NCBI RefSeq assembly: GCF_003234185.1
Contig: NZ_QKSM01000013.1
Coordinates: forward strand, 18,434-82,433
Reading direction: 5' to 3'
Origin: Curtobacterium sp. MCSS17_008
Lineage (GTDB): Bacteria > Actinomycetota > Actinomycetes > Actinomycetales > Microbacteriaceae
Length of the DNA stretch: 64,000 nucleotides
This document shows positions 49,375 to 59,600 of this stretch, one piece after another (within the stretch, counting starts at the first letter, position 1; every line of letters begins with the position of its first letter). Both the position numbers and the translations under genes were made by a program. The notes beneath the pieces were generated by a model, which was not told the DNA's origin, ran no database searches, and worked only from the letters and a program-made list of their open reading frames with translations.

Positions 49375-50262
49375 CTACCGCGCGACCGAGGTGCCGGTGC
49401 CGACGGGGTGCAGGTCGAGCGTGCAGCACTTCACGCCGCCGCCGCCGAGCAGGAGCTCGGACAGGTCGACGCCGATCGGGTTGTAGCCCTTCTCGCGCAG
49501 CTGTTCCGCGAACCGCACCGCGCGCGAGGCGATCACGACGTTGTAGCCGTCGGAGTACGAGTTGAGGCCGAGGATCGCGGCGTCCTCCTCGGTCGCGATG
49601 ATCGCGTCCGGGAAGCGCTCGCGCAGGATCGCGAGCGAGGGCTCGTCGAAGGCGCTCTCGAGGTAGGCGATGTTCGAGGTGCCGTCCGCCGCGGGCTCCG
49701 GGTCGAGCACGGCGATGGCGGTGTCGAGGTGGTAGAAGCTCGGGTTGATGAGCTTCAGGGTGACGACCTCGCGGCCGTACACACGGGCCAGCTCCTCGTG
49801 CGAGGTGCTGTCGGAGCGGAACCCGGTGCCGGCGAAGATCGTGTCGCCGACGAGCAGGAAGTCACCCTCGCCCTCGTTGGTCTCCTCGGGCTCGGCGACC
49901 TCGAGGCCGGCGCTGCGGAACCAGTCCATGTACGCGGGGCCCTCGGGCTGGCGCTCGGGGTACTGGAACTTGGCGCCGTAGGCGACGCCGTCCAGCACGA
50001 AACCGCCGTTGGCCGCGTAGACCATGTCGGGCAGGCCCTCGATCGGCTCGATGTACGAGATGTCGAAGCCGAGCTGCTCGTAGACGTCGACGAGGGACTG
50101 CCACTGCTCGACGGCCTTCGAGGTGTCCGTCGGCTCCTCGGGGTGCATCCACGGGTTGATCCGGTAGCTCACCGTGTAGTGCGTCGGCTTGCACATGAGG
50201 ATCGTGCGCTTCGTGGCGACACGGGCCGGTGCTGCCTGCGGTTCGGTTGCGGTGTTCGACAT
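49375..50262 (-). CDS. ddaH: dimethylargininase / arginine-modifying amidinohydrolase (DDAH family)
   Basis: The 295-residue pentein-fold protein matches N-omega-dimethylarginine dimethylaminohydrolases found beside rocD. It has CKPTHYTVSYRINPWM, MVYAANGGFVLDG, NEGEGDFLLVGD, FYHLDTAIAVL with the catalytic His, and GGGGVKCCTLDLHPVG with the nucleophile Cys near the end. It would convert methylarginine (or arginine) to citrulline and an amine (or ornithine-yielding route). ATG 50,262 follows AGGAGG, a strong site. Exact substrate is inferred. Confidence 0.9.
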   Translation of the reverse strand: MSNTATEPQAAPARVATKRTILMCKPTHYTVSYRINPWMHPEEPTDTSKAVEQWQSLVDVYEQLGFDISYIEPIEGLPDMVYAANGGFVLDGVAYGAKFQYPERQPEGPAYMDWFRSAGLEVAEPEETNEGEGDFLLVGDTIFAGTGFRSDSTSHEELARVYGREVVTLKLINPSFYHLDTAIAVLDPEPAADGTSNIAYLESAFDEPSLAILRERFPDAIIATEEDAAILGLNSYSDGYNVVIASRAVRFAEQLREKGYNPIGVDLSELLLGGGGVKCCTLDLHPVGTGTSVAR

Positions 50263-50498
50263 CAGTCCTCCTGGGACTTCTGGCCCGAGCCTGCCAGGAA
50301 CCACCACGGGTGAAGCACTCCGGTGAGACGCAGGCTCACTCACCGCAGCGGACCAGGTCGACGCCAGCAGCAGTCTGACACGAACGGTCCGGTCGGTGCA
50401 GTACCCGGCGCGCGAGCGCGTGGCACCCGTTCGGGTGACGCACGATTCCTGCGTCGGACCCACCTGACTCGCAAGAACCCCGCGTACCATGTTCGTCG
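50263..50498. other. divergent promoter region of ddaH-rocD and the Lrp-type regulator
   Basis: These 236 bases separate two divergently read units and should contain both promoters and the regulator's binding sites. I see no perfect dyad that identifies the operator. Confidence 0.4.
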
Positions 50499-50936
50499 AT
50501 GGACACACTCGACCACCGCATCCTGGACCAGCTCCGGGAGAACGCCCGGGCCGGCTACGGCGACATCGGGTCGGTGGTCGGACTCTCGGCGTCCGCCGTG
50601 AAGCGTCGCGTCGACCGGCTCGTCGCCGACGGGGTCATCCAGGGGTTCACGATCAAGGTCGACCCCGCCGTGGAGGACCGCGGCACCGAGGCCTGGGTCG
50701 AGCTCTACTGCCGCGGCACGGTCTCCCCCGACGAGCTCCGCACGCTGCTCGACACCGTGCCCGAGGTCGTCGACGCCGGGACCGTCACGGGCAGCGCCGA
50801 CGCCGTCGTGCACATGCGGTCGCGGGACCTGCCGGCGCTCGAACTCGCACTCGACCGGGTGCGCCTCGCACCGCAGGTCGACCACACCCGCAGCGCGATC
50901 GTGCTGTCGAAGCTCGTCTCCCGAGAGTCCGCCTGA
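50499..50936 (+). CDS. Lrp/AsnC family transcriptional regulator
   Basis: The 145-residue protein has the N-terminal helix-turn-helix (LDHRILDQLRENARAGYGDI, LSASAVKRRVDRLVADGVI) and the C-terminal RAM/AsnC ligand domain ending in a regulator-typical LDRVRLAPQVDHTRSAIVLS. It is divergent from ddaH-rocD, which suggests that it senses arginine, ornithine or proline and controls that operon. Starts at ATG 50,499 as the only candidate. Confidence 0.92.
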   Translation: MDTLDHRILDQLRENARAGYGDIGSVVGLSASAVKRRVDRLVADGVIQGFTIKVDPAVEDRGTEAWVELYCRGTVSPDELRTLLDTVPEVVDAGTVTGSADAVVHMRSRDLPALELALDRVRLAPQVDHTRSAIVLSKLVSRESA

Positions 50937-50959
50937 CCGGAGTGCGTAGGGTCGCCTCC

Positions 50960-51331
50960 GTGGGACGCAGGACGACAGCCGGGAGGCACGGCGCGCCTCC
51001 CGTCCGACCGCCGGCGGCCCGCCGGCTGGTCACCGCCGCCGCCGTGGCGTACCTGGCCAACTGCCTCTGGGGCACCGCTGTCGCGGTGCGCCTCATCCGC
51101 ACGAAGAAGCTCCGCGTCGTGCACCACGGGCTCTTCGTCGTGACCGCGACCCTCACCGGTGTCGCCGCGACCACCCCGGCCTGGACCCGTGACCGCTCCG
51201 CGCTCTTCCTGCTGCCCGCGCTCGTCCCCCTCGCACTCGCTCCACGCACGAACCCCCGCTCCGGAGCACACTGGAGAGTCGCGGTCGCCGCCGCACCGTC
51301 CTACCTGGGGGCGCTGCTCGCGCGGCGCTGA
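50960..51331 (+). CDS. small multi-span membrane protein
   Basis: The 123-residue reading from GTG 50,960 has three likely membrane helices (LVTAAAVAYLANCLWGTAVA, GLFVVTATLTGVAATTP and LFLLPALVPLALAP) and a basic end. The first ~25 residues (GRRTTAGRHGAPPVRPPAAR) are translated from a degenerate family A repeat, so the real start may be later. No family with known function is recognised. Confidence 0.6.
   Translation: MGRRTTAGRHGAPPVRPPAARRLVTAAAVAYLANCLWGTAVAVRLIRTKKLRVVHHGLFVVTATLTGVAATTPAWTRDRSALFLLPALVPLALAPRTNPRSGAHWRVAVAAAPSYLGALLARR
50978..51005. repeat. degenerate family A repeat inside a gene start
   Basis: GGGAGGC (50,981-50,987) and GCCTCCC (50,995-51,001) with outer CCGTCCG are a shortened version of the family A palindrome. 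It falls in the N-terminal codons of the membrane protein gene. A similar worn copy is at 52,203-52,230 in the start of the DUF2071 gene. Confidence 0.6.
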
Positions 51332-51358
51332 CCGCGACGACGAGACACGAGGGAAGCA

Positions 51359-52189
51359 GTGGAGCTCTTCGAGGCCATCCGACGCCGGCGCACGACCAAC
51401 GGGGCGTTCCTGCCCGACCCGGTGTCCGAGGAGCACCAGCGACTGCTCATCGAGCTCGCCGGACGCGCGCCCTCGCAGCTGAACAGCCAGCCGTGGCGCT
51501 TCGTCATCGTCGAGGAGCGGGACACCATCGACCGCATCGCCGACATCAGCGGCCGGTCGATGACGCAGACGATGGCCGAGGGGTCGTTCTTCGAGCGGTA
51601 CCGCCCGTACTTCCGGTTCTCGCAGGCCGAGATGGACGAGCGCCGCGACGGGATGCTGTTCGACAAGCTGCCCGGGCCGCTCAAGCCCTTCACGAAGCAG
51701 GTGTTCACGAAGCGCGGGCAGCTGCTCATGAACACGCTCCGGGTGCCGCAGACCCTCGGTGAGGAGAACCGAAAGCTCGTCGCCGGGTCACCGCTGCTGC
51801 TCGGCGTGATGCTCGACCGCGACGAGTACCGGAAGGAGGCGCGCAACGCCTTCTACTCCGTGTTCAGCATGGGCGCAGCGATGGAGAACGTCTGGCTCGC
51901 GACGACCGAGCTCGGGCTGGGGATCCAGTTCGTGTCCTTCCCGATGGAGATCGAGGAGGCCTGGGCCGAGGTCGAGGAGCTCCTCGCGGTCCCGCCGGAG
52001 CTCGAGCTGATGGCCGTGTACCGGATCGGGTACCTGCCGCCGGAGCGGCGACGACCCGCCATCGACTGGGTGTCGAACGAACGGAAGCGCCCGTCGCAGT
52101 ACGTGTTCCGCGGGACCTGCGCGACCCCGCAGACCGGGTGGGACGACGTGCCGGAGGCGGCGCGCACCGACGACACGAGCGGCTCGTGA
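51359..52189 (+). CDS. nitroreductase family protein
   Basis: The 276-residue FMN-dependent oxidoreductase family member opens with [17 protein letters not shown], has the FMN-binding [18 protein letters not shown] and later [19 protein letters not shown], all standard. An insertion of ~50 residues near 75-125 ([26 protein letters not shown]) is larger than in minimal nitroreductases. GTG 51,359 follows GAGGGAAG. Its stop overlaps the DUF2071 start (GTGA). Natural substrate unknown. Confidence 0.88.
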   Translation: MELFEAIRRRRTTNGAFLPDPVSEEHQRLLIELAGRAPSQLNSQPWRFVIVEERDTIDRIADISGRSMTQTMAEGSFFERYRPYFRFSQAEMDERRDGMLFDKLPGPLKPFTKQVFTKRGQLLMNTLRVPQTLGEENRKLVAGSPLLLGVMLDRDEYRKEARNAFYSVFSMGAAMENVWLATTELGLGIQFVSFPMEIEEAWAEVEELLAVPPELELMAVYRIGYLPPERRRPAIDWVSNERKRPSQYVFRGTCATPQTGWDDVPEAARTDDTSGS

Positions 52190-52968
52190 CCGCGAGCCGG
52201 CGGGACGGGGCCGAGCCGGGCCTCCCGTCCGTCTCGCCCGTGGCACCGCCGCTGCGGGGCCGCCCCTGGATCTCGCAGGACTGGCTCGACGTGGTCTTCG
52301 TGCACTGGCGTGTGGACGTGTCGGCCGTGGCGCCGCTGCTGCCCGCCGGGGCGTACCCGGACACGATGGCACCCGACGGGACCGACGACGGTGCGACCAC
52401 GTGGGTCGGCCTGATCGGGTTCCGCTTCACCGACACGCGCTTCCCACCGCTCGGACGGCTGGGCCGGGCCGGCAGCGTGGGCGACTTCGTCGAGGTCAAC
52501 GTGCGGGTCTACACGCGCGACGACCACGGCCGGCGGGGCGTCGCGTTCCTGTCGCTCGACGCCGGCAAGCTCCTGCCGACCGTCGGCGCACGCGTGGCGA
52601 CCGGTCTGCCGTACTGGTGGGCGCACGCCGCGGTCCGGAAGGTCGACGACCGGGTCGGCTACGCGATGCGTCGGCACGGGACGCACCTGCGGTCCACCTT
52701 CGACGTGCGGGTCGGGCCGGCGGTCGACGAGCCGACCCCGCTCGAGACCTTCCTGACCGCGCGGTGGGGCATGCACGTGCGGCGTGCGGGGGCGACCCGG
52801 TACTGGCCGAACGAGCACGGGTCGTGGCCGCTGCACCGCGCGTCCCTCGTCACGCTGCGCGACGACCTGGTCGCGGCGGCGGGGCTGCCGTTCGGGCTGA
52901 CCGAGCTCGAGCCGGACTCCGTGCTCTACTCGCCCGGGGTGACGACCCGGTTCGGTCGCGGGCGCTGA
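52186..52968 (+). CDS. DUF2071 (YqjF-like) family protein
   Basis: The 260-residue reading contains [46 protein letters not shown] and ARWGMHVR, all typical of DUF2071. GTG 52,186 overlaps the nitroreductase stop. The first ~18 residues derive from a worn repeat, and GTG 52,240 is an alternative start closer to the family's usual beginning. It is translationally coupled to the nitroreductase. Function unknown. Confidence 0.85.
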   Translation: MTASRRDGAEPGLPSVSPVAPPLRGRPWISQDWLDVVFVHWRVDVSAVAPLLPAGAYPDTMAPDGTDDGATTWVGLIGFRFTDTRFPPLGRLGRAGSVGDFVEVNVRVYTRDDHGRRGVAFLSLDAGKLLPTVGARVATGLPYWWAHAAVRKVDDRVGYAMRRHGTHLRSTFDVRVGPAVDEPTPLETFLTARWGMHVRRAGATRYWPNEHGSWPLHRASLVTLRDDLVAAAGLPFGLTELEPDSVLYSPGVTTRFGRGR

Positions 52969-53040
52969 CCGGCGGCTGCCGGGAGGCCGTGGTGCGGCCA
53001 CTGGGACGCGTCGCGGCGAGCGGTGGGTAGCGTCCACCGC

Positions 53041-54312
53041 GTGACCGGTGGAGCGCAGCAGCAGGACGTCCGACGCCGCGCGGGATGGCTCCCGCAGGAC
53101 CAGAGCGGGCTCGAGGCGTGGCTCCGCGGCCGCCGCGAGCGTCACCAGGAGCGCGACCCCGACCGCGCGCTGCACCCGGCGGTGTCCGCGTTCCGAGACC
53201 TCGTCGAGGGCGACCCCGTCCTGCGCATGCACGCGCACCAGATGATCGAGCAGGTCCCCGTCGGTCGGCAGTACGAGGAGCGGCACCTCGGGTCGTTCGG
53301 GGAACTGCTCGAGCTGGTCGACGAGGTCATCACGACCGCGCCCGAGTACAGCGACGACCAGATGGTCATGACGCCGCTCGACGGCGTGCTCGACTGGACG
53401 AAGGCCACGCCCGCGGGGTTCGCGTTCTACCGTGACCCGCGGGTCAACGAGGCGCTCCGGGCGATCCTGCAGGGCTGGTGCGACTTCCTGTCGAGCGACA
53501 AGTCCCTCGAGGTCCTGGTCGACGCACCCTCGGGCTGGCGGAGCGACGCCGCACGGCGGGCGGTCGGCATGGACCAGTTCGAGCACGACCCGGACGACGA
53601 GCACTGGGGCTTCGGGTCGTGGAACGACTTCTTCACCCGGCGCTTCAAGGACGGCGAGCGCCCGCTCGCCGAACCCGACGACGACGCCGTCGTGGTGAGC
53701 CCCTGCGAGGCCACCCCGTACCGGATCGCCAGTCGGGTCCACCGCCTCGACGAGTTCTGGGCGAAGGCCGAGCCGTACTCGGTCGAGGAGTTGCTCGCCG
53801 GCGACGAGACCGCCGACCTGTTCGTCGACGGCACCGTGTGGCAGGCGTTCCTCAGCGCCCTCGACTACCACCGCTGGCACAGCCCGGCGAGCGGGACCGT
53901 GCTGCGCGCCTGGGTCGAGCCGGGGACGTACTACTCCGAGGCCTCGTCCCAGGGTCCCGAGGCCGCCGAGCCGACGCTGTCGCAGGGGTACCTGGCGCAC
54001 GTCGCGACCCGTGCGATCGTGCTCATCGACGCGGACGACCCGGCTATCGGCACGATCGCGGTCGTGTTCATCGGGATGTCGGACGTGTCGTCGTGCGTGA
54101 TCGGCGACGGGATCGAACCCGGCGCGCGGATCGGCAAGGGCGACGAGCTCGGGTACTTCCAGTTCGGCGGGTCCTCGGTGTGCGTGCTGTTCGGCCCGGA
54201 CGTCGTCGAGTCGTTCTCGCTCGGGGCGCTCCCGCAGGCGCCGCACGAGGCGCCGGTGCTGCTGCACGTGCGCTCGCACCTGGCGACCGCGCGGCGGCGG
54301 TCGTCCGACTGA
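53041..54312 (+). CDS. phosphatidylserine decarboxylase family protein (PsiD/tryptophan decarboxylase-like)
   Basis: The 423-residue protein has a helical N-terminal domain (HPAVSAFRDLVEGDPVLRMH, then TPLDGVLDWTKATPAGFAF) found in PsiD-type enzymes. The decarboxylase domain has WNDFFTRRFKDGERP, DYHRWHSPASGTVL, GMSDVSSCVIGDGIEPG and the likely self-cleavage site FGGSS at 375-379. These enzymes make a pyruvoyl cofactor from an internal Ser. The architecture fits aromatic amino-acid decarboxylases more than membrane-lipid Psd, which has LGST and a membrane anchor. GTG 53,041 is the best start. No neighbour fixes the substrate. Confidence 0.8.
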   Translation: MTGGAQQQDVRRRAGWLPQDQSGLEAWLRGRRERHQERDPDRALHPAVSAFRDLVEGDPVLRMHAHQMIEQVPVGRQYEERHLGSFGELLELVDEVITTAPEYSDDQMVMTPLDGVLDWTKATPAGFAFYRDPRVNEALRAILQGWCDFLSSDKSLEVLVDAPSGWRSDAARRAVGMDQFEHDPDDEHWGFGSWNDFFTRRFKDGERPLAEPDDDAVVVSPCEATPYRIASRVHRLDEFWAKAEPYSVEELLAGDETADLFVDGTVWQAFLSALDYHRWHSPASGTVLRAWVEPGTYYSEASSQGPEAAEPTLSQGYLAHVATRAIVLIDADDPAIGTIAVVFIGMSDVSSCVIGDGIEPGARIGKGDELGYFQFGGSSVCVLFGPDVVESFSLGALPQAPHEAPVLLHVRSHLATARRRSSD

Positions 54313-54328
54313 CGGCGAGACGCGGCGG

Positions 54329-54952
54329 TCACTCCAGCGGGGCCGCGGCCGCACGGCGGGCGCTCACGAGCGCCAGCACGGCAGCGAAGACCGCGAAGGC
54401 TCCCGCTCCGCCGACCCAGACGGCCGCACGCCACCCCGGGAGCACGGGCTGTTCGGGCAGCGCCAGTCCGAGCACGACGAGGACGACGCACGCCCCGGTG
54501 ACGGCGAGGAACGCCGAGGCGACCGCCGAGTGGTCGAACCGGGGGACGGAACGGGCGAACCCCTTGATCTGCGCGACGGCACCGATGGTGCCGATCACCG
54601 TCGCGAAGAGGATGCCGACGACGAGGCTCCCGACCATCACGACCGCCCCCGCCGTCACCCCGACGACGACCCGGGTGCGGTGCAGGTCCCACGAGGCACC
54701 CCACGTCTGCTCGACGTAGGCGCGCCTCGCGGTGACGAACAACGCGACCGCACCGGCCGCCACGATGACGGCCGTCACGACACCGGTGACGAGCGCGAGC
54801 AGGTCCCCGAAGGCCGCGCCGACCACCACGGTCACCCCGGCGAGGACGAGCGCGAGCAGCGGGAGGTCCCAGACCTCGCGGAACCGCGTCGGCGTGCTCA
54901 GGACCCAGCCGGGCGGAGCCTCCTCGGCCGTGACCTCGTCGCGCGTCTCCAC
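54329..54952 (-). CDS. multi-span membrane protein, 207 aa
   Basis: Six likely membrane helices are visible, for example PLLALVLAGVTVVVGAAFGD, LVTGVVTAVIVAAGAVALFV, VVVGVTAGAVVMVGSLVVGI and AVASAFLAVTGACVVLVVLG. A conserved-looking WGASWDLHRTR loop is cytoplasmic. GTG 54,952 starts the frame. It is convergent with the decarboxylase gene and divergent from the SDR gene. No functional family recognised. Confidence 0.65.
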   Translation of the reverse strand: METRDEVTAEEAPPGWVLSTPTRFREVWDLPLLALVLAGVTVVVGAAFGDLLALVTGVVTAVIVAAGAVALFVTARRAYVEQTWGASWDLHRTRVVVGVTAGAVVMVGSLVVGILFATVIGTIGAVAQIKGFARSVPRFDHSAVASAFLAVTGACVVLVVLGLALPEQPVLPGWRAAVWVGGAGAFAVFAAVLALVSARRAAAAPLE

Positions 54953-55035
54953 GGCCCCATCATGCTCCCCGTCGTGCGGCGTTCCGGGGGACAGCGGCTG
55001 AGTGGCGACGGCACGGCTCTGCGTAGAACGGGATC

Positions 55036-56031
55036 ATGACGCGCGTGGCAGTGGTGACCGGTGGTTCGGCAGGGCTGGGGCGGGCGACCGTCCGCGAGCT
55101 CGCGGCACGGGGGTGGGACGTCGCCGTCCTCGCCCGGGGCCGGGACGGGGTCGACGCCGCGGTCGCCGAGGTCGAGGCGGCCGGACGCCGCGGACTCGCG
55201 CTCGTCGCCGACGTCGCCGACCGTCAGGCCGTCGAGTCCGCAGCCGACCGCGTCGAACAGGAGCTCGGTCCGATCGACCTCTGGGTGAACTGCGTGATGG
55301 TCGGGGTCTTCGGGCGCTTCATGGACACCGAGCCCGAGGACTTCGAGCGCGGCCTCGACGTCAACTTCCTCGGCTTCGTGCACGGCACCCGCGCGGCGCT
55401 CTCGCGCATGGTCCCCCGCGACCGCGGCCACGTGATCCAGGTCGGGTCCGCACTCGGCTTCCGCGGCATCCCGCTGCAGGCCGCCTACTGCAGCGCGAAG
55501 CACGCCATCGTCGGCTTCACGGAGTCGGTCGTCTCCGAACTCACCGCGCAGGGGAGCAAGGTCGCCGTGAGCCGGGTGGACATGCCGGCGCTCAACACGA
55601 TCCAGTTCAACTGGGTGAAGTCGCTGCTGCCGCACCACCCGCAGCCTGTCGCACCGATCTACCAGCCCGAGGTCGGCGCCCGCGCGATCGCCGCCACCGC
55701 CGAACGCCCCCGCCGCCGCACGTGGGTGGGTGAATCGACGGTCTACACGATCCTCGGCAACCGGATCAGCGGACGCTTCGCGGACTGGTACGCGGCGAAG
55801 ACCCTCGTGAGCGGCCAGCAGGCGGAGCAGAAGGACGGCGAGTCCCTGCCGACGAACCTGTACGAGCCGGTACCGGGAGACCACGGCGCGCACGGTGTCT
55901 TCGATGACGCGGCACACGCCTGGTCGCCGCAGACCTGGTGGGTGGAGCACCGCCGACTCGGCAACGGCATCATCGGTGCAGCGCTCGGCGCCGCCGGTGC
56001 GCTCGCCCTCGCCGCGGGGAAGCGCCGGTGA
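55036..56031 (+). CDS. short-chain dehydrogenase/reductase
   Basis: The 331-residue SDR has the cofactor motif TGGSAGLG at 8-15, Ser138 and the catalytic Tyr151-x3-Lys155 (YCSAK). After the ~240-residue core comes a C-terminal extension with a hydrophobic end (IIGAALGAAGALALAAG), probably a membrane tail. It starts at ATG 55,036. Its stop overlaps the next small gene (GTGA). Substrate unknown. Confidence 0.9.
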   Translation: MTRVAVVTGGSAGLGRATVRELAARGWDVAVLARGRDGVDAAVAEVEAAGRRGLALVADVADRQAVESAADRVEQELGPIDLWVNCVMVGVFGRFMDTEPEDFERGLDVNFLGFVHGTRAALSRMVPRDRGHVIQVGSALGFRGIPLQAAYCSAKHAIVGFTESVVSELTAQGSKVAVSRVDMPALNTIQFNWVKSLLPHHPQPVAPIYQPEVGARAIAATAERPRRRTWVGESTVYTILGNRISGRFADWYAAKTLVSGQQAEQKDGESLPTNLYEPVPGDHGAHGVFDDAAHAWSPQTWWVEHRRLGNGIIGAALGAAGALALAAGKRR

Positions 56032-56393
56032 GCCGCCGCGACCGTCAGGACCGCCGGCACCGCGCGCGTCGGGTCGAGGCGCTGCGAGCAGGCATCGGCG
56101 TCGCACACCTGCTCGCCTCGCGCGGTTCGACGGGGCGGGTCGCCGTGTTCGGCCGGGTGCTCGGGGTCCGGCAGCTCGTGCAGGCCGGACTGCTCACCCG
56201 TGCGGGTTCGCCGGAGGCGCACGTCCTCGGCGCGGCCGTCGACGCGACGCACGGCGTCACGATGGTGCCGCTCATCGCGCTCGACCCGCGGGCTCGCGGC
56301 TTCGCGGTACGGCAGCTCGTGGTCGCCGTGCTCCTGACGGCGCTCGAGGTCGGTCTCGTCGGCACGGGGCGGGGACGCACCGGCCGACGCTGA
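56028..56393 (+). CDS. hypothetical protein, 121 aa, coupled to the SDR gene
   Basis: GTG 56,028 overlaps the SDR stop. The protein has a strongly basic N-terminus (SRRDRQDRRHRARRVEAL), then weakly hydrophobic helices (GRVAVFGRVLGVRQLVQAGL, FAVRQLVVAVLLTALEVGLV). It may be a peripheral membrane protein working with the membrane-tailed SDR. No family recognised. Confidence 0.6.
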   Translation: MSRRDRQDRRHRARRVEALRAGIGVAHLLASRGSTGRVAVFGRVLGVRQLVQAGLLTRAGSPEAHVLGAAVDATHGVTMVPLIALDPRARGFAVRQLVVAVLLTALEVGLVGTGRGRTGRR

Positions 56394-56406
56394 CCGCACC
56401 CGCTCG

Positions 56407-56619
56407 CTACTCGACCTCGTCGTTCGGCTGTTCGTCCTCGACGCCGGTCTCGTCCATCCGGTCACGCAGGTGGTCGGCCATCTCGCCGGCCCCCTCCGCT
56501 CCGTGGTCGTGCTCGACCTGCTCCACGAGGCCGGAGAGCTTCTCCTCGTTCGTCGCTTCCGTGGCACCGTCCATCACCGGGGCGGTCTGGACCTCGTCGT
56601 CGTTCGCTCGTGCGTTCAT
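56407..56619 (-). CDS. small acidic protein, 70 aa
   Basis: The protein is rich in E, D, A and N (EEKLSGLVEQVEHDHGAEG, DRMDETGVEDEQPNDEVE) with one amphipathic helix and no cysteine or membrane segment. ATG 56,619 has a rather weak ribosome binding site. It lies just downstream of the PutA-like gene on the same strand. Similar acidic proteins of unknown role occur in Microbacteriaceae. Confidence 0.6.
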   Translation of the reverse strand: MNARANDDEVQTAPVMDGATEATNEEKLSGLVEQVEHDHGAEGAGEMADHLRDRMDETGVEDEQPNDEVE

Positions 56620-56654
56620 GCCCCGGACGCTACGCCGCTCGCCGCGTCGATCCC

Positions 56655-59600
56655 TCAGAGCCGCAGTCGGCTGAAGGCGGTCGAGACGTCGCCGTGCCGC
56701 TGCGCGGTGACCGAGACGGTCTGCTCGCGGAGGAAGTGCAGCATCTCGACGATGCCGGACTCCACCACGGGATCGTCGTGGATGGTCGTCTCGGTGCCGG
56801 CCCCCAGGGCTGCCTCGAGCGCGCGCGGGTCACCGCCGAGCAGCCGGATCCGGGAACCGGGACCGCCGAAGTCCGTGTGGCGTCGCGGTTCCGCCCCCTG
56901 CGCGAGCACCAGGTCGATGGGGTCGAGTTCGCGCTCCACGCCGTCCGACCAGTCGTCCTGCAGCAGGGCGCCCGACGCAGCGCGTGCCAGGAAGGTCGCG
57001 TCGTCCTCGACCACCTGGTCCACGACGTCGAGCGGTGAACGCGCCGAGGAGAACAACGGCAGGAGCTCGGCGGGCAGCGGTCGCGCGGTGCTGAGGAGCA
57101 CGTGCGCCCGGGCCGCCGTCGCCGCGACGAGCACGCGGACGAGCTCGCCGGCGGCGACCCCGGAGGACTGCCGCACGACCACCGACTGTGGCCGGAACCG
57201 GATGACGTTGCGCTCGACGACCAGGTCCGCCGTGTCCCGCGACCGTCCGTACAGGGACGCACGCGCGGCGGCGTCGCTCTCGGCACCCGCACGGACGTGG
57301 TCGAACTCCTCGAAGGACAGGCCCGCGCGTGCCGCCTCGATCACCGCGGTGACACGGTTGCCGAGCCCCTGGAGCTGGACGCTGCGGTGCGGTCGGCGCC
57401 GCACCGGGTCCCACCGGTCGGCGCCGACGACGGTCAGCGGGCCGCCGCGGTGCACGGTCGGCCCCACGGCGGTCCCTCGCCACCCACCGACGGGCTGCCG
57501 TCCGGGGCGGGCACCCGTGGTCGGGCGGTTCACGACGAGCAGTCCCGCCCGGGTGCGGTCGGACCAGGTCGCGACCTCGTCGGGGTCGAGGGTGTGGAGG
57601 GCGGCGACGGACCCGCCGTCCGCGGCGTGCTGCAACGCGATCGCCTGGTCGAGGGTCTCCACGCGGACGACGTCGAGCACGGGGGCCGGCACTGCCGTCC
57701 GCGAGAGGTCGGCGGTGGGTCGGACCCCCTCGCGCACACCGGGCGACCACAGGCGTCCGGTGTCGTCGAGCGCGACGGGTTCGACGAGCCACGACTCCCC
57801 CGGCCGCAGCTCGGTCAGCGCGGTGCGCACGGCGGCGGTCGGTTCGGCGACGAGCGGCCCGACCTGTGCGGTGGGGTCGGTCGGCCAGGCGGTGCGGAGC
57901 CCGCGGACGGCGTCGGCGAGCTGCTCACGGAAGCGCGCGCTCTCACCGACGGACCCGACGAGCACCAGGAGCGACACGGACGCCGCGGCCTGCCCGGCGC
58001 GGGCGAAGGCCGACGCGACGACGTCCTGCACGGCCTGGTCGAGGTCCGCCGACGGGGTGACCACGGCGGTGACGACACCGGTGAGCTCCGCGACGAGCGG
58101 CAGGTCGGCTCGCCACCACCGGTACGAACGGGCGATCTCCGGCGCACCGGTCAGCACGACCCGGTCCACCGCCGGGTGCGCCACCAGGTCACGCGCGAGG
58201 TCGCTGCCGTCGAGGTCGACGAGCTGCAGCAGCGAGTGCGGCACCCCGGCGTCCCACAGCACGTCGGCGAACACCGCGACGGAGCGGCGTGCTGCTGTGG
58301 CGGGGTGCAGCACGACCCCGCTGCCCGCGGCGAGCGCGGTGAGCACACCGTCGGCGGCGTCGACGAGCGGTGCGCTCCACGACGGCACGACGACGGTGAG
58401 CCGGGGCGGGACCGGGACCGCTCCGCCGATGTCCTCGAGGTGCCGCGCGCGGTCGGCGGCGTGCGCGGCGGTGTCGACCGCGCGGCTGACCTCGCCGTCG
58501 GCCTCGGTCAGGGTGGACCCGATCTCGGCGACCATGGTCTCGACGAGGGCACCGCGGTGGGTCTCGAGCGCGTGGGCGATGAGGTCGAAGAGCTCGGCGC
58601 GGTCGTCCGGGTCCTGGCGGCCCCAGTTCACGCCGGCCTGCGCGGTCCGTGCGACCAGGCGTTCGAGGCGCCCCCGGTCGGTGACCCGCGCGCCGCGGAT
58701 CGTCCGCACGCCGCGCTGCGAGCCGGGGACGCGACCGAGCACCTCGGCGGCCCAGGCCCGATTGCCGGGGGTCGACGGGTCGGTGTCCGGGGTGTTCTCG
58801 GAGCGCGCGAGCAGCACCGGGTCGCCGGGCGGCTGGCGACGGTCCTGGGTCCGCGTCGTGGTGGGGGCCGGTCGGACGAGGGCCGCGACGGCGTCGACGT
58901 GTGCGGCGACCGCGCGGTCCGCGACGGCCGGGTCGTCGACGGTGGTGGTCGTCGCGGCGGCGCTCTGCGGGTCGGCGATCTCGCGCAGGCGTCCGGCGAG
59001 GAAGGGCACGGCGGCGTCGAACTCGTCCGGCCGGACGAGCGGCACGCCCACGACGACCCGTCCGAACGCGCCGCGGAGGGCGTCGGCGTACCGGGTGGTG
59101 CCGAGGAGCACCTCGGGCTCGACGGCGTCGGCCACCCCGCGCCGGTCGGCGAGGACGTGCGCGGTGGCGAGCGCGAAGAGGTCGTGCGTGGCGACGCCGA
59201 CGTGCACGGCGTCCGTGCGCTCGGGGTCGATCGCCGTGTCGAGGAGCCGCAGGTACGCGGTGTCGGTCGTCAGCCGGTCTGCGGTGACGGCGAGCGGTCG
59301 GCTGTGCAGGACGGCGTCGACCCGTTCGGCGGCGAGGAGCGTCCCCTTGGTGATCCGGACGCGCACGGGCGCTCCGCCGGCGGCTCGCCGTTCCTGCGCC
59401 CAGGCGGTGACGCCGTGCAGGGCGTCGAGCGACTCCGGGAGCTCGGCAGGCAGCGTCACGCCCGCGGTGATCCCGGCGGCTCCGTCGGTGTCGAACAGGG
59501 CTCGGAGGACGGCGACCGTGCGCTCGAGGTCCCGTGCACGACCGGACTGCAGCGTGATCACGGGCGGGGTCGGACGGTCGGCGGCGGTGCGGACGAGCGG

